A stretch of DNA of 64,000 bases from Alterileibacterium massiliense. Its GTDB lineage: Bacteria > Bacillota > Clostridia > Peptostreptococcales > Anaerovoracaceae. Shown here piece after piece: positions 44,156 to 52,931 of this stretch (positions are counted from its first letter, which is position 1; the number at the start of each line of letters is the position of its first letter). The stretch lies in assembly GCF_900104645.1 (NCBI RefSeq), contig NZ_FNWE01000001.1, forward strand, positions 255,765 to 319,764, in the 5' to 3' direction. The translations under genes and the position numbers were made by a program. The notes beneath the pieces were generated by a model. That model worked only from the letters and a program-made list of their open reading frames with translations, was not told where the DNA came from and made no database searches.

Positions 44156-44908
44156 ATGAACAGATATACTATAAAATATGAGTTTCTTAACACGCTTTAC
44201 AATGGATATGCCATCTTCTTCGGAGCAATTTTTCCTGTCTTATTAATACATTTAATAATCGGTGGCACCTTAAGTGATGTTCCCAAGGAGTTTTTAAAAG
44301 AGGCATCCACAGCAATATTTTTAGGTATGGCAATGTATATACCTCTTGCTAGCATATTTTTAAGCCATTCAGCAACATATTCAAATGAACTTGACAAAAA
44401 TATACCGGAAAGGCTTGTACTATTCGGATTCCCAGAACAGGAAATACTATTAAACAAGCTTGTTTCAAATTACATATTTTTCACATTTTGCATAATTATT
44501 TACTTGGCAGGCACTCTACCCTTTATCGATATATTCAAACCTAAATTTAAAGCGATAGCACTTTGGATACTATGTTTATACATCTTAGCAGGCATTCTTC
44601 TCATACTAGCACATGGGATTGCAACTCTAATAAGAAAATTTGGTCCAACCTATGGTATATCGATGGCACTTTATTTCATCTTTTTAATCTTGGGAGGATA
44701 TATGGGACTTCCTGTTAGCAAGCTTCCTAAGGCATTAAGATATATATCAGATCTCCTTCCTACAACTCAATTAGGCAGTGATTACTTAGATTTCTGGGTA
44801 GGACGAGATTATAATTTCGCTCCTCTAATTCAGTCGATGATTTTTTTCTTAGCATTAAGCCTAGTAATTTTAATAAGTGCATTTAAGATTAGAGGAAGAA
44901 AAAATTGA
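44156..44908 (+). CDS. ABC-2 type transporter permease
   Basis: This 250-residue protein has six hydrophobic helices and the ABC-2 layout: a short cytoplasmic N-terminus, helix 1 near 19-40, and a re-entrant region near SDLLPTTQLGSDYLDFWVG before the last helix. It forms the membrane part of the exporter with the preceding ATPase. It is the last gene of the two-component/transporter operon. Confidence 0.85.
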   Translation: MNRYTIKYEFLNTLYNGYAIFFGAIFPVLLIHLIIGGTLSDVPKEFLKEASTAIFLGMAMYIPLASIFLSHSATYSNELDKNIPERLVLFGFPEQEILLNKLVSNYIFFTFCIIIYLAGTLPFIDIFKPKFKAIALWILCLYILAGILLILAHGIATLIRKFGPTYGISMALYFIFLILGGYMGLPVSKLPKALRYISDLLPTTQLGSDYLDFWVGRDYNFAPLIQSMIFFLALSLVILISAFKIRGRKN

Positions 44909-45092
44909 TTTTGCATAATAAGTTTGTATTCTGTAATTATCGAAATAATGGTATAATAAGGCAGATGTACGCATTTTAGAAAATTAATATGATAAAGTTC
45001 ATATGAAAAAAGCACATAGCCATGAATGTATGATAAAAGTTAACCAGAAAATGTGCATATTAAAAGTGTATGAAAAAAGGGGGTAAAGCTCA

Positions 45093-46484
45093 ATGGCAGT
45101 TTATGTTTGCAAAATCTGTGGATTTGTTTTTGACGAGGAAAAAGAAGGAAGGAGCTTCAGTGAACTAGAGTCTTGTCCTATATGTAAACAACCTAAAGAG
45201 GTTTTTATTAAGGAAGAAGAGCCTGAAATAAAAGAGGGAATAATAGTAGAAGACGATAGCGAGCTTGCATATGACAGCAGGTATATAAGACACGATGATA
45301 AGATGAGATACATGGAGGAAATCCATGAGATGGCTGTAACTGGTAAGAGCATAAGTGCAGCTATGGGAACTCTCATGCCTATGCCAGGCTTTGATGATAT
45401 TTTAATTATGGGAGCACAGCTTGATCCAATGCCTCTAAATGATGAAGATGAGGTAGATACGACTACAATAATAGGTAAAAATGCAAAAAAACCTATGATA
45501 CTTGAAAATCCTGTTTATGTATCTCATATGTCCTTCGGTGCTCTATCTAAGGAAACAAAGGTTGCACTAGCAAAAGGCAGTAAAATAGGCAAATCAGCAA
45601 TGTGCAGCGGTGAGGGAGGAATGCTTCCTGAAGAGTTTGAAGCTGCTGATAAGTACATCTTTGAATACATACCTAACAAATATAGCGTTACAGATGAAAA
45701 TTTAAAAAAGGCATCTGCTATTGAAATAAAGATTGGACAGGGTACAAAGCCTGGAATGGGGGGACATCTTCCAGGTGATAAGGTAACACCTGATATTGCA
45801 AAGATGAGAGGAAAAGAAGTAGGTCATGAGATAAAAAGTCCATCTAAGTTCCCTGGAATTAATACTAAAGAGGATCTAAAGGCACTTGTGGATGAGTTAA
45901 GGATGAAATCTGAGGGAAGACCTATTGGAATTAAGCTTGCCGCAGGAAGAATTGAGAAGGACATGGCTTTTGCAGTATATGCTGAACCGGACTTTATTAC
46001 AATTGATGGAAGAGGTGGAGCAACTGGTTCAAGCCCATATCTCCTCCGTGAATCGACAAGCGTGCCAACTATCTTTGCACTCTATAGGGCGAGAAAGTAC
46101 CTGGACAGCATCAATTCGGATATATCGCTTGTGATTACAGGTGGACTTAGGGTTTCTTCTGATTTTGCAAAGGCTATTGCAATGGGAGCAGACGCCATAG
46201 CTATAGCATCTTCAGCTCTTATTGCAGCAGCTTGTCAGCAGTATAGAATATGTGGCACTGGTAACTGCCCTGTTGGACTTGCAACTCAGGATCCAGAGCT
46301 TAGAAGTAGGCTTAAGGGTGACCTAGCTGCAAAGAGATTAGGTAATTTCTTAAATGTTACTCTCGATGAGCTAAAGATGTTTGCTAGGATAACAGGTCAT
46401 GAGAAATTACACGACCTTGGAGCTGACGACCTATGTACAATAAATAGAGAAATATCAGAGCATACGAATATCCCGCACGCATAA
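45093..46484 (+). CDS. Rubredoxin-fused glutamate synthase-like FMN oxidoreductase
   Basis: In this 463-residue protein, residues 1-40 form a rubredoxin-like domain with paired Cys (VCKICGF and SCPICKQ). The rest matches the FMN/[3Fe-4S] domain of glutamate synthase. That includes KIGQGTKPGMGGHLPGDKV, IKLAAGRIEKD, FITIDGRGGATGSSP and CRICGTGNCPVGLATQDP-like cluster Cys. It lacks the glutamine amidotransferase domain, so it is not a full GOGAT. It may aminate using ammonia or act on another substrate. The 184-bp upstream gap contains a TATAAT (44952) and short repeats. Confidence 0.88.
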   Translation: MAVYVCKICGFVFDEEKEGRSFSELESCPICKQPKEVFIKEEEPEIKEGIIVEDDSELAYDSRYIRHDDKMRYMEEIHEMAVTGKSISAAMGTLMPMPGFDDILIMGAQLDPMPLNDEDEVDTTTIIGKNAKKPMILENPVYVSHMSFGALSKETKVALAKGSKIGKSAMCSGEGGMLPEEFEAADKYIFEYIPNKYSVTDENLKKASAIEIKIGQGTKPGMGGHLPGDKVTPDIAKMRGKEVGHEIKSPSKFPGINTKEDLKALVDELRMKSEGRPIGIKLAAGRIEKDMAFAVYAEPDFITIDGRGGATGSSPYLLRESTSVPTIFALYRARKYLDSINSDISLVITGGLRVSSDFAKAIAMGADAIAIASSALIAAACQQYRICGTGNCPVGLATQDPELRSRLKGDLAAKRLGNFLNVTLDELKMFARITGHEKLHDLGADDLCTINREISEHTNIPHA

Positions 46485-46539
46485 AAGCATATTAATAAAG
46501 AAGAATATAGAAGAATAAAGAAGAATATAGAGGATTATA

Positions 46540-46836
46540 ATGTTAGGAAAGAATAAGAATAAGGCACCGGAATCTGAAATGCAGATAGCAAGAAAAGAAT
46601 TTAAAATAGCATATTTATTAGGAATCCTTGTAGCAAGCGTCTTGGTTGCGATAAAGATGATAAATCGCCAGCCTTGGACTGATTCATTTGCTATATTGAC
46701 AGCGATGTTTACAGGACAAAATTTTTATGCTTGGTATAAGGATAGAACAAAAAAAGATAAGCTTATATATGTAGGATTATATCTATTTTTTACAATTCTA
46801 TTGATTGCAACATATTTCCTTGAAATAACGAAATAA
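46540..46836 (+). CDS. Small unknown membrane protein
   Basis: This 98-residue protein is not recognised. It has a charged N-terminus, then three hydrophobic helices near 27-45, 53-68 and 77-95, the last pair joined by the basic KDRTKKDK. It follows the glutamate-synthase-like gene by 55 bp on the same strand. Repeats of AAGAATATAGA precede its start, and the ribosome site is weak. Confidence 0.65.
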   Translation: MLGKNKNKAPESEMQIARKEFKIAYLLGILVASVLVAIKMINRQPWTDSFAILTAMFTGQNFYAWYKDRTKKDKLIYVGLYLFFTILLIATYFLEITK

Positions 46837-46852
46837 GTGCCCTTGATTTATG

Positions 46853-46881
46853 TTGATTTTATGTCAAGGTTTTGGTAAAAT
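46853..46881 (+). promoter_or_regulatory. Promoter for the alanine/sodium symporter gene
   Basis: TTGATT and TAAAAT are separated by 17 bp. The region also holds nested inverted repeats (CCTTGA/TCAAGG, and AAGTGCC near 46834 with GGCACTT near 46884) that could be an operator. Confidence 0.5.
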
Positions 46882-46942
46882 AATGGCACTTGTTTGTGAA
46901 AAATAAGAAGAAATTTACGAAAATATAGGAGGAATTAACAAT

Positions 46943-48370
46943 ATGGATGCAATTGACAGCGTTGTTCTTGCGATAAGCAATGTATTATATAAACCATTTA
47001 TAGTACCTCTATTGCTTCTTGTTGCAGGGATTTATTTTTCAGTGAGAACCGGATGGTTACAGCTAAGACTTTTCAAAGAGAGTGTTAGCGTAGTAATGGA
47101 AAAACCTGTTAACGAAGATGGAGTTTCATCTTTTGGAGCATTGATGGTATCTACAGCATCAAGAGTTGGAACAGGTAATATTATAGGAGTTTCTACAGCT
47201 ATAATATGCGGTGGTGCAGGAGCTATCTTCTGGATGTGGATTACTGCATTTATAGGCGGTGCAACTGCATTTATTGAGTCAACACTTGCACAGATATATA
47301 AAAAGAAAGATGAAGATGGAAGCTGTTATGGTGGACCTTCCTTCTATATGAGAGATGCTCTAAATGCAAAGTGGCTTGGCGTAATATTCTCAATACTAAT
47401 AGTATTCACATATGCTGTTGGATATAATATGCTAGCTGCATATAATTTACAGTCTACATTTGCAGCATTTAAATTCTATAATACCAAGACTCCATATATA
47501 ATTGGAATAATCTTGGCTATACTCTTCGGCTCAATCGTACTCGGCGGAGCAAAGAGACTCATAAATGCAACAGGAGTTTTAGTTCCCGTTATGGGAGTTA
47601 TCTATGTAGTTATTTCAATAATCGTGCTTTTAATGAATATCAAAAATATACCTTCAATGTTTGGAATGATATTCAAGAGTGCCTTTGATTTTAAGGCAAT
47701 ATTCGGCGGATTTGCAGGTTCATGTTTGATGTTCGGACTAAAGAGAGGTCTATATTCCAATGAAGCTGGTATGGGTTCTGCTCCAAATGCTGCAGCAAAG
47801 GCAGAGATTTCACATCCAGCTAAGCAGGGACTCGTACAGATGTTATCTGTATTTATAGATACGCTTTTAATTTGCTCTGCAACAGCATTTATGTGTCTAA
47901 GTTCAAATATAGAACCACTTAAATTCCTAGCTGAAGATGGAAGTGCTGATGCTGCAGGATATGTTCAGAATTCTATCGGCTCTACTCTAGGAGCATTTGG
48001 CCCTATATTTATAGCAGTATCCATGTCACTTTTCGCATTTACAACATTGATTGGTAATTACTCATATTGCGAGGGCAATATGGCATTCATCTTAGGAAGA
48101 GATATGTCAAAGACAGGCACTATTATATTTAGAATTCTTGCGACAGTTCTTATCTTCCTAGGCTCTGTAGCTAGTGCAGGACTTGTTTGGGATCTTGCTG
48201 ATATGTGCCAGGGACTAATGGTAATAACGAATGTACCTTCAATTTTAATTCTAGGCGGAATTGCTATAAAGTGCTTAATGGATTATGAAAGACAGAAGAG
48301 AGAAGGTCTTAATCCGGTATTCCACGCAAAGGATATTGGACTAAAGCAAAAGACTGATTTCTGGAACTAA
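46943..48370 (+). CDS. Sodium:alanine/glycine symporter (AGCS family, AlsT-like)
   Basis: This 475-residue protein has about 11 helices. It carries the AGCS signatures VSTASRVGTGNIIGVSTAI near residue 72 (substrate/Na+ site) and GLKRGLYSNEAGMGSAPNAAA near 265. It should import alanine or glycine, possibly glutamine, with Na+. A promoter precedes it and a terminator follows, so it is probably a single-gene unit. Confidence 0.93.
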   Translation: MDAIDSVVLAISNVLYKPFIVPLLLLVAGIYFSVRTGWLQLRLFKESVSVVMEKPVNEDGVSSFGALMVSTASRVGTGNIIGVSTAIICGGAGAIFWMWITAFIGGATAFIESTLAQIYKKKDEDGSCYGGPSFYMRDALNAKWLGVIFSILIVFTYAVGYNMLAAYNLQSTFAAFKFYNTKTPYIIGIILAILFGSIVLGGAKRLINATGVLVPVMGVIYVVISIIVLLMNIKNIPSMFGMIFKSAFDFKAIFGGFAGSCLMFGLKRGLYSNEAGMGSAPNAAAKAEISHPAKQGLVQMLSVFIDTLLICSATAFMCLSSNIEPLKFLAEDGSADAAGYVQNSIGSTLGAFGPIFIAVSMSLFAFTTLIGNYSYCEGNMAFILGRDMSKTGTIIFRILATVLIFLGSVASAGLVWDLADMCQGLMVITNVPSILILGGIAIKCLMDYERQKREGLNPVFHAKDIGLKQKTDFWN

Positions 48371-48382
48371 TATTGTCATAAT

Positions 48383-48420
48383 AAGGGGGCAGGTTTCGTA
48401 GTAAACTTGCCTCTTTTTTA
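48383..48420 (+). terminator. Terminator after the symporter gene
   Basis: GGGGCAGGTTT pairs with AAACTTGCCTC (including G-T pairs), followed by a T run. Confidence 0.75.
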
Positions 48421-48504
48421 TTAAGAAATCATTTTTTAAAAAATATATTAAAAGGGAAAGATATAAGATTAAATAATTGTTTTTATTAGAAAAGGATAGT
48501 ATTG

Positions 48505-49005
48505 ATGAATATAATTCTTTTGGAACCTGAAATTCCATATAATACTGGTAATATAGGAAGAACCTGCGTTGCAACAGGAACATCGCTACACCTAATAAAG
48601 CCCCTTGGGTTTAATATTGATGAAAAGGCGGTAAAAAGGGCTGGGCTCGATTACTGGGATGATTTAGATTTACATATCTATGATGATTATGACGAGTTTT
48701 TAAGATTGAATTATTATCCTAAGGTTATTATGGCAACTACAAAGTCAAGGCATAACTATTCTGATTATAAATTTTCCAAAGACGACTATATAATGTTTGG
48801 CAAAGAGAGCAGGGGAATACCCGAAGAATTATTGGTTGATAATGAAGAAAACTGCGTAAGGATTCCAATGTTAAAAGACACAAGATCTCTCAATTTATCA
48901 AATTCGGTTTCGATAATATTATATGAAGCCCTGAGACAGAATGAGTTCCTTTGTCTCGAAGAAAAGGGTAATTTGCATAGGTTATCATGGAAAAAAGGGA
49001 GGTGA
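48505..49005 (+). CDS. trmL: tRNA (cytidine/uridine-34 2'-O)-methyltransferase TrmL
   Basis: This 166-residue SPOUT-fold enzyme starts at ATG 48505 after AAAGGA. Motifs are EPEIPYNTGNIGRTC, KAGLDYWDDL-like text, MFGKESRGIPEELL and RSLNLSNSVSIILYEALRQ, which make the knotted SAM site. It methylates the wobble ribose of tRNA-Leu. Its 3' end overlaps a hairpin that serves as terminator on the opposite strand. Confidence 0.93.
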   Translation: MNIILLEPEIPYNTGNIGRTCVATGTSLHLIKPLGFNIDEKAVKRAGLDYWDDLDLHIYDDYDEFLRLNYYPKVIMATTKSRHNYSDYKFSKDDYIMFGKESRGIPEELLVDNEENCVRIPMLKDTRSLNLSNSVSIILYEALRQNEFLCLEEKGNLHRLSWKKGR

Positions 49006-49022
49006 TTTATTAATCACCTCCC
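48997..49022 (-). terminator. Terminator of the minus-strand GlsB-type gene
   Basis: An 11-bp perfect stem (GGGAGGTGATT with AATCACCTCCC) is followed on the minus strand by six Ts. On the plus strand no T run follows, so it serves the minus-strand gene while overlapping the last codons of trmL. Confidence 0.8.
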
Positions 49023-49049
49023 TTGCTAATGCTGATTTCTGATAATAAA

Positions 49050-49298
49050 TTACTTCTTAAATTTTCCAACAATCCATAGAAGAATGCAAGCACCTACTAC
49101 AGATACCAAAACGCTGTAAAGATTTAATCCTGTAACCTTCTCAGCTCCGATTAGGTTGAAAACTATTCCACCGATGAACGCACCAATGATACCGGTGATT
49201 ATATTAGCTAATGCACCCATTGACTCATTCTTCTTCATTATCATGCTTGCTATCCAGCCAGATAGAGCACCAAGTATTATCCATGCTATAATTCCCAT
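49050..49298 (-). CDS. GlsB/YeaQ/YmgE-family stress membrane protein
   Basis: This 82-residue protein has three hydrophobic helices and the family pattern WIILGALSGWIASMIMK, then NIITGIIGAFIGGIVFNLIG. These transglycosylase-associated small proteins are general-stress induced; their biochemical role is unknown. The start follows AAGGAG. Confidence 0.9.
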   Translation of the reverse strand: MGIIAWIILGALSGWIASMIMKKNESMGALANIITGIIGAFIGGIVFNLIGAEKVTGLNLYSVLVSVVGACILLWIVGKFKK

Positions 49299-49439
49299 AT
49301 AATTTCTCCTTATATATTAAATATATTTACATATAAAATTAATTAACGGACAACTATATTATAGCACAGAACGCTTAAAATAGCAAAAATGAGCAATTTA
49401 AAGGGGTTCAAAGGCTTAACAAAGGCTTTGAAATGGCTT

Positions 49440-49751
49440 TTATTTGAACTTAATAGCAGTTCCATATACCATAACTTCTGCAGCTCCCTGCATTACAGCT
49501 GAAGATGAATATCTAACGCAGATGATTGCATCGGCACCCATGTTTTCAGCTTCTTCAACCATTCTATTCGTTGAAAGGCTTCTGGCATCTTTCATCATCT
49601 CTGTGTACTTCTTAACCTCACCGCCCATAAGGGTCTTTAATCCTGCTCCAATATCCCTTATAGCATTTACAGTCTGAATTGTGCTACCGGTAACTAGGCC
49701 TAGCGTTTCATATTCTTTTCCATCAATATCATAAGTTGTTGTTAGTAACAT
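49440..49751 (-). CDS. YbjQ/DUF74-family protein
   Basis: Starting at ATG 49751, after AAGGAG, gives 103 residues, the normal family length. The text YETLGLVTGSTIQTVNAIRDIGAGLKTLMGGEVKKYTEMMKDAR and AENMGADAIICVRYSSS is diagnostic. YbjQ proteins form pentameric pore-like rings of unknown function, sometimes called heavy-metal-binding. It appears to be a single gene. Confidence 0.92.
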   Translation of the reverse strand: MLLTTTYDIDGKEYETLGLVTGSTIQTVNAIRDIGAGLKTLMGGEVKKYTEMMKDARSLSTNRMVEEAENMGADAIICVRYSSSAVMQGAAEVMVYGTAIKFK

Positions 49752-49891
49752 TTTTACTCCTTCCCAGAATAAACATTTTTTAATAAGCATCTTGATATAT
49801 AGATAAAAGCGATAATTCCTTATTTCTTCACGCAATTTGCATTTTACTATCTATACATTTCTTTTTTATTATATATAATTAAGGAGTAAAA

Positions 49892-51124
49892 ATGAAGAAA
49901 AAAATTGATGAAATGTCGAAAGAAGAACAATATAGGGAATATATAAAAGCTCACTCAAATAGTGATGCTATTAATGCTGAGCGAAAGTATTTGAGAGACC
50001 AAGAAAAAAGAAGAGTTGAAAGGTCTAGATACGAGCTTAATAATAAAAAGCGAAAAAAATATCGCAAGAATAACCGTGAGAATAATAGAACGGAGAAGAA
50101 TTCGAATTTCGGATTTAAGAGAAAAATAAGGCGGTTTTTCTTAATAATTTTAATCATATTCATTTCTTTAGCAGGCATCTTCTTTTCGCTCACAAAGAAT
50201 TTTGATCGTAAAGATATTGGAAATAGAGATTATGGAATAAATCCAGTAGCGGAGAGGGAGCTCAAAAATTATAGGAATATACTAATTCTTGGCTCTGATG
50301 CCAGAAGGTCGGAGGGATATGACGGTAGCAGAACTGATGCAATTGTGATATTAAGCATTAATAAAAAGAATGGAGATATGAAGCTTATTTCTCTAATGAG
50401 GGATTCGTACTTATCCATGAGAGGTTATGCAGGCGAAGGATATGTGCTATCTAAGGCGACGCATGCACACGCATATGGTGGTGCTATGAATACAGTTTCC
50501 ATGATAAATCGGAATATGGATTTAAATATAAGGGAATACATGCTTTTCAATTGGCAAGCTGTTAGCGACATGGTGGACGCCCTCGGTGGAGTTGATATTG
50601 AGGTTACCGAAAATGAGATAGAGGATATTAATCAATACGGGAGAGAGACTGCATCAAATGTTGGCTCTGAATTTACCGAAATAACGAGTGCTGGGAAGCA
50701 GACTCTAACTGGCGTTCAAGCGGCTACATATTGCAGAATAAGAAAGAATTCCGGCGGAGATGTATCAAGAGGAGATAGGTATAAAAAGGTTATTCAAGCG
50801 GTTATAGCAAAGGGTATAAAAAATCCTATCGCATTAAATAAAGCATCAAAAGAGGTATTTCCAAATGTTAGGACAAATATGTCCAATGGCAGAATGACGA
50901 CACTTGGAATTATGCTTGGAAGATCAAGGTCAAAGGGGAGCATATCTTGGCCTAATGATTACTATGGCGGACTTCTAAACGATGGACTCTGGTATGCAGT
51001 TCCAACCACCTTGGAGAGCAATGTGGAGTGGTTATATGATAAGGCATTTGAAATTAGCGACCATGTGCCATCAAAAGTATCTAGAGAAATCAGTCAGGAA
51101 ATATCTTCTTCATATTCGCAGTAG
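49892..51124 (+). CDS. LytR-CpsA-Psr (LCP) family cell-wall ligase
   Basis: This 410-residue protein has a highly basic cytoplasmic N-terminus (about 1-78), one membrane helix (about 80-102), then an extracellular LCP domain. The domain shows NILILGSDARRSEGYDGSRTDAIVILSI, MSLMRDSYL-like text and the GGVDIEV and YCRIRKNSGGDVSRGDRYKKVI blocks with catalytic Arg residues. LCP enzymes attach teichoic acids or other polymers to peptidoglycan. Its 3' end overlaps convergently with pyrB by 31 bp. Confidence 0.92.
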   Translation: MKKKIDEMSKEEQYREYIKAHSNSDAINAERKYLRDQEKRRVERSRYELNNKKRKKYRKNNRENNRTEKNSNFGFKRKIRRFFLIILIIFISLAGIFFSLTKNFDRKDIGNRDYGINPVAERELKNYRNILILGSDARRSEGYDGSRTDAIVILSINKKNGDMKLISLMRDSYLSMRGYAGEGYVLSKATHAHAYGGAMNTVSMINRNMDLNIREYMLFNWQAVSDMVDALGGVDIEVTENEIEDINQYGRETASNVGSEFTEITSAGKQTLTGVQAATYCRIRKNSGGDVSRGDRYKKVIQAVIAKGIKNPIALNKASKEVFPNVRTNMSNGRMTTLGIMLGRSRSKGSISWPNDYYGGLLNDGLWYAVPTTLESNVEWLYDKAFEISDHVPSKVSREISQEISSSYSQ

Positions 51125-52212
51125 GCGCATTGTTTTTTTCCATCTTTAATTTCATATACGCCCTTAAGTCCTCGCTCATGATTTGTTATGCAGTGAGGAT
51201 TTTTGCATTTAAAATCTGAATCTATTTTTTCATTTGATATTATCTCTTTATTTGAGCCTATATCATTATGAGAGCCTGTTTCTTTGACTGAAGCAGTTTT
51301 TTCATATAAAGATAAGAGTTTTATTATTAGTGACATTCTCATATATTTTCCATTTAAGACCTGTTTAAAATAGCAGGCACGAGGATCGTTATCAACCTCT
51401 ATTGATATTTCATTTACACGAGGAAGTGGGTGCATTATAGAAAGATTATCTTTAGCTAGATTTAGACTTTCTTTTTTTAATATGTATACATCCTTCAAAT
51501 TTTCATAGGTATTTATGTCCTGAAAACGCTCTTTTTGTATCCTTGTCATATATAAAACATCGAGATTAGGGATTGCATCTTCAAGGGAAATCGTTTCGAT
51601 ATAAGAATTGCCTAGCTCGTTCATATAATCTTTTAAATATGATGGTAGTGCCAGCTCCTCGGGAGAAATTAGATAAATTTTCACATCTTTATATCTTAGC
51701 AATGCTTTTATAAGAGAATGCACTGTCCTTCCATATTTAAGGTCCCCGCAAAAGCCTATTGTCAAGTCATCGAAACTTCCTTTTTCTCTATAAATAGTCA
51801 AAAGGTCAGCTAGAGTTTGAGTAGGGTGGCAGTGTCCGCCGTCTCCCGCATTAATTACAGGGACACTAGAAAATTCTGATGCAAGAAGGCCGGCACCTTC
51901 ACTAGGGTGACGAATTGCAAGAATATCAACATAGGAACTTACGACCCTTATCGTATCTGATAGAGATTCTCCCTTAGAAGCTGATGAAGTAGATTGGTCG
52001 TTCATATTTATAACATTACCACCTAGAGAATACATTGCAGATTCAATGCTCATTCTGGTTCTTGTTGATGGCTCAAAAAATAGATTTGCCAAGGTTTTAC
52101 CACGGCATATATCTGAATATTTCGCAGGATTATCTGAAATTGATATAGCAGTTCTTATGAGTTCATCAATTTCGGCCGTACTAAGGTTTAAAATATCGAT
52201 TAAACTTTTCAT
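51094..52212 (-). CDS. pyrB: Aspartate carbamoyltransferase fused to a PyrI zinc domain
   Basis: Residues 1-308 are a complete catalytic chain with FFEPSTRTRMS (carbamoyl-phosphate site), the lid segment SSASKGES, GDGGHCHPTQTLADL and IMHPLPR. After a polar linker (about 309-333), residues 334-372 carry C-x4-C-x20-C-x2-C (Cys336, 341, 362, 365). This matches the zinc domain of the regulatory chain PyrI. The nucleotide-binding allosteric domain of PyrI is absent. The enzyme commits aspartate to pyrimidine synthesis and may lack classical CTP/ATP control. It is the last gene of the operon and overlaps pyrE by one base. Confidence 0.93.
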   Translation of the reverse strand: MKSLIDILNLSTAEIDELIRTAISISDNPAKYSDICRGKTLANLFFEPSTRTRMSIESAMYSLGGNVINMNDQSTSSASKGESLSDTIRVVSSYVDILAIRHPSEGAGLLASEFSSVPVINAGDGGHCHPTQTLADLLTIYREKGSFDDLTIGFCGDLKYGRTVHSLIKALLRYKDVKIYLISPEELALPSYLKDYMNELGNSYIETISLEDAIPNLDVLYMTRIQKERFQDINTYENLKDVYILKKESLNLAKDNLSIMHPLPRVNEISIEVDNDPRACYFKQVLNGKYMRMSLIIKLLSLYEKTASVKETGSHNDIGSNKEIISNEKIDSDFKCKNPHCITNHERGLKGVYEIKDGKKQCAYCEYEEDIS

Positions 52213-52898
52213 TATTTTGCCCCTTTAAACCAAGATTCATCAGATGGATTATCCCTAAAAGCTAATAGGTCTTTTATGGAACTTTCCTCAATATAATCTT
52301 CCTTTACAGCAGTCATTATAACTCTATCAAAATTTGTTAATGAAACATTTTTTATATTATTTTCTTTAAAAACTTCTTCACTCTTTTTCATCTTATATGA
52401 AAAAATTGAGACGATTCCAATTACCTCAGCACCTGCTTCTCTAAGAGATGAAACAGCAGATAGGACGCTTCCGCCGGTGGATATTAAATCCTCAACGACT
52501 ACTACTTTTTGACCTTTTTTTAATCTTCCCTCAATAAGATTTTTTCTTCCATGGTCTTTAGCAGAGCTTCTAACATATCCCATTGGAAGATCCAATATAT
52601 TGGCGGTGATTGCAGCGTGAGCAATACCGGCTGTTGCTGTTCCCATGATGAGCTCAGCCTCATTAAAATGTCTTTTAATCAAGGTGGCGAGGCCATTTTC
52701 AACATCATTTCTTACACCTGTAGAAGTCAATGTTAGCCTGTTATCGCAGTATATCGGGCTTAGGATACCGCTTGCCCAAGTAAATGGGTCAGAGGGTTTT
52801 AAGAAAACCGCCTCTATTGAGAGGAGGTCACTTGCAATAATTTTACTTATTTCTTCGTCGCTTAACATATCTTTGTAATTTATATTATTAATTTTCAT
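52212..52898 (-). CDS. pyrE: Orotate phosphoribosyltransferase
   Basis: This 228-residue enzyme has the PRPP-binding motif KVVVVEDLISTGGSVLSAV and the upstream PMGYVRSSAKDHGRKNLIEGRL loop. It converts orotate plus PRPP to OMP. It lies between pyrF (33-bp gap) and pyrB (1-base overlap) in the de novo pyrimidine operon. Confidence 0.95.
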   Translation of the reverse strand: MKINNINYKDMLSDEEISKIIASDLLSIEAVFLKPSDPFTWASGILSPIYCDNRLTLTSTGVRNDVENGLATLIKRHFNEAELIMGTATAGIAHAAITANILDLPMGYVRSSAKDHGRKNLIEGRLKKGQKVVVVEDLISTGGSVLSAVSSLREAGAEVIGIVSIFSYKMKKSEEVFKENNIKNVSLTNFDRVIMTAVKEDYIEESSIKDLLAFRDNPSDESWFKGAK

Positions 52899-52931
52899 TA
52901 ATTCACCTCAAAATAATTTTTCCTAAATAAA

